A stretch of 34,332 nt of DNA from an uncultured Opitutales bacterium. GTDB lineage: Bacteria > Verrucomicrobiota > Verrucomicrobiia > Opitutales > Intestinicryptomonadaceae. The notes under the pieces were generated by a model. That model worked only from the letters and a program-made list of their open reading frames with translations, was not told the origin of the DNA and searched no databases. Each line of letters opens with the position of its first letter. Position 1 is the stretch's first letter. Shown here piece after piece: positions 32,834 to 34,332 of this stretch. Location: the NCBI GenBank assembly GCA_944389195.1, contig CALXLM010000041.1:1-34332 (forward strand), in the 5' to 3' direction. The position numbers and the translations under genes were made by a program.

Positions 32834-33706
32834 TACGCGCGCAAAAGCACTTCACGCCGTTTTGCGTTTATGCGCTGCGCTCCTTATGCGCCTTCGCGCA
32901 TTGTAATCACTGTTTCTTTCGACCGCGGTTAACCGCGGTTTTGTTTTTAATGGGCACAGGCGTGAAAATTTATAGTGCGGATATTTTGCGGGCACAAAGT
33001 TAATTGAGTCCGCCTTTTTGCATTTGACGGAGTTCCAGCTCCCATCGGCTATGCGCACAAATCGCGGGCAAAAAAACGGCCGGCAACGCCTTTGTTTCTT
33101 GTGAGTCCATGCAACCCTCCGGAAATCAACGGGCAAAAACGGAGCAGAAGAAAAAGCACACTATGCTGCAGCGGCAGCCAATCGGCAGCATTTTTTTAAT
33201 CAATAGGGGAATATCTTTTTGCATGTCAGACTAAAACCGCCTGAAATATTATGCCCGAATAAAAAGACAGCTCGAGAAATCAAAGCTATTTTTCCGAAGC
33301 TTGCGTTAAAGGCGAAGAATCGCGCGGCTGCAGCAATGTTTATCCCCTGGAAACACCATCAAAAAGAAGGGAATCGATATGCCGTCCTCATCTTTGGCAT
33401 GTTGGCGAGGCGCTTTTCCTGTCGCAAGCGGCAAAACGTTGTGACATTTGCATTAATGCCCTGTTTGCCGACGCAAAACACGCATTTTATATCGCGTCAA
33501 TTTACAATATTTTTTAAATTCCGCGGAATCGCGCCTCAAGAAATTTGCAGGCTTTATTCAAGCCCCAAAAACACGCTCTTCGTCAAAGTCGGTGGGATGA
33601 GGAAGAAAAACAAGATAAGAGAAGGAAGAAGGAGATTAAAAAAAGAGAGAGGCAAAGAGGATAAGAAATATCCTACAATGCCCCATATGATATTCAGTTA
33701 TTACAG
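32834..33706. other. Gene-free region up to the transposase
   Basis: Apart from the terminator at 32922-32950, no gene is supported in about 870 bases. CGCAAAA (32840-32846) and TTTTGCG (32860-32866) form a second, weaker stem. The frame 33219-33845 has no recognisable domain and overlaps the transposase in another frame. A purine-rich tract covers 33591-33670. The left end of the insertion sequence should lie here, but its inverted repeat cannot be identified without the right end. Confidence 0.55.
32922..32950 (+). terminator. Palindromic terminator after the tandem paralogs
   Basis: ACCGCGGTTAACCGCGGT is a perfect 18-base palindrome (32922-32939) that folds as a 7-pair stem with a TTAA loop. 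It is followed by TTTGTTTTTAA. It lies 88 bases after the stop of paralog 2. Confidence 0.75.
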
Positions 33707-34332
33707 GTGCGGAAAACGGGGCGAAAAGGGCAAGCATTTTCTGCTAATATTGATTATATTCAACAAGATAGCATGCCATCTTGCCACCGCTGCGAGGCAA
33801 AGGGCACTATTTTTTACGACCATTATGAGCACAAGGCCAAATTAAACTCGATAGACGGCAGGACATACGATGTCAAAATCAGGGCCAAGCTATACAGATG
33901 TCCGCAATGCGGACATCTATTTAGGGAACTCATCAGGAGATTAAAGCCGCACAAGCGCATGGCGGAAAACTTCAAGGGCAGCGTTGCCAAAAAGTATCCG
34001 GACGGCGCCACGAACAAGCGCATATCGGAGCGCTTGGGAGTCCCGCAAAGCACGGTGGAACGGATAATCCACGAGAAATTTGAAGCCCTGGTAAAAGAAA
34101 AGCTCAATTACGATCGCCCAACGATTACAGGGATAGACGAGCACACGATACACAAAGGCTACAAGTTTGCGACAACAATAGCCGATCTAAGCCATCACAG
34201 GATATACGATGTAATTAAGGGCAAGAGACATTGCGATATAGAAAGCGCGCTAATATCTTACAAAGGCAGGGAGAAGGCGAAGGTCGTCTGCATGGATTTA
34301 TCAAGCGGATACCGAAGCATTGCAAGGAGATG
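33707..34332 (+). CDS. ISL3-family transposase, N-terminal part (cut by window)
   Basis: The frame stays open from after a stop at 33662 to the window end. Possible starts are GTG 33707 and ATG 33773; the first keeps the preceding FSANIDYIQQDSMPSC, which looks family-like. A zinc-finger pair follows, CHRC and CPQCG, then a helix-turn-helix (NKRISERLGVPQSTVERIIHEKF). The start of the DDE catalytic domain is GIDEHTIHKGYKFATTIADLS, followed by KVVCMDLSSGYRSIARR. This order is that of ISL3-type transposases, which cut and paste their element. At least 208 codons are present; the rest lies outside. Whether the element is intact cannot be judged. Confidence 0.9.
   Translation, partial: MRKTGRKGQAFSANIDYIQQDSMPSCHRCEAKGTIFYDHYEHKAKLNSIDGRTYDVKIRAKLYRCPQCGHLFRELIRRLKPHKRMAENFKGSVAKKYPDGATNKRISERLGVPQSTVERIIHEKFEALVKEKLNYDRPTITGIDEHTIHKGYKFATTIADLSHHRIYDVIKGKRHCDIESALISYKGREKAKVVCMDLSSGYRSIARR
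33707..34332 (+). mobile_element. Left part of an ISL3-type insertion sequence
   Basis: The element is recognised from its transposase only. The left terminal inverted repeat probably lies in the gene-free sequence before 33707, and the right end is beyond the window, so true boundaries are not known. Confidence 0.6.

Noticed and set aside
33219-33845. 208-codon open frame on the plus strand
   Set aside because: It crosses the purine-rich tract (giving a Lys/Arg run), has no domain, and overlaps the transposase in a different frame.

Overview
The window looks like a chromosomal segment from a member of the Verrucomicrobiota, with moderate confidence. The main reasons are a very large protein that resembles the Verru_Chthon cassette protein A family (10979-16792), a pair of family S1 sulfatases coupled to a multiheme cytochrome with TPR-like repeats, and a eukaryote-like (AGX/UAP1-type) sugar-nucleotide pyrophosphorylase in a galactose cluster. 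There are no tRNA or rRNA genes, no CRISPR array and no phage genes. The only mobile element is an ISL3-type transposase cut by the right edge.

Left part, minus strand (1-9393). Two secreted sulfatases (3806-5461 and 1986-3809) and an octaheme c-type cytochrome with TPR-like repeats (1-1989, cut by the window edge) form one operon with ATGA overlaps at both junctions and a plausible promoter at 5538-5567. Both sulfatases lack the usual proline in the C-x-P-x-R maturation motif. Upstream lie an MsbA-like ABC exporter (5780-7519), a 552-base stretch with hairpins but no gene, an RRM RNA-binding protein (8072-8584), ribosomal protein L28 (8881-9111) with a textbook terminator, and a small Lys/Arg-rich protein (9220-9393).

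Middle, plus strand (9546-23722). An ECF-type sigma factor is followed after one base by a single-pass membrane protein that may be its anti-sigma factor. Then come the 1937-residue Verru_Chthon-like pseudopilin protein and a secreted partner ending in a near-perfect terminator. Next is a sugar-use cluster: SGLT-type sodium/sugar symporter, galactokinase, UDP-glucose 4-epimerase and an AGX-type UDP-sugar pyrophosphorylase. No galT is present, so a pyrophosphorylase route from Gal-1-P, or salvage of GalNAc, is a real possibility.

Right part (24160-34332). A minus-strand operon encodes a PlsC-like acyltransferase, a FabZ-like dehydratase and an iron-sulfur flavoprotein. Then come a small lipoprotein, a TVP38/TMEM64 membrane protein, YbaK and a DUF4328 membrane protein. 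A plus-strand run of alkaline phosphatase, YibE/F membrane protein and a small PH-like membrane protein follows. Near the end are two tandem 128-residue secreted paralogs of unknown function, a strong palindromic terminator, an 870-base gene-free stretch and the start of the ISL3-type transposase.
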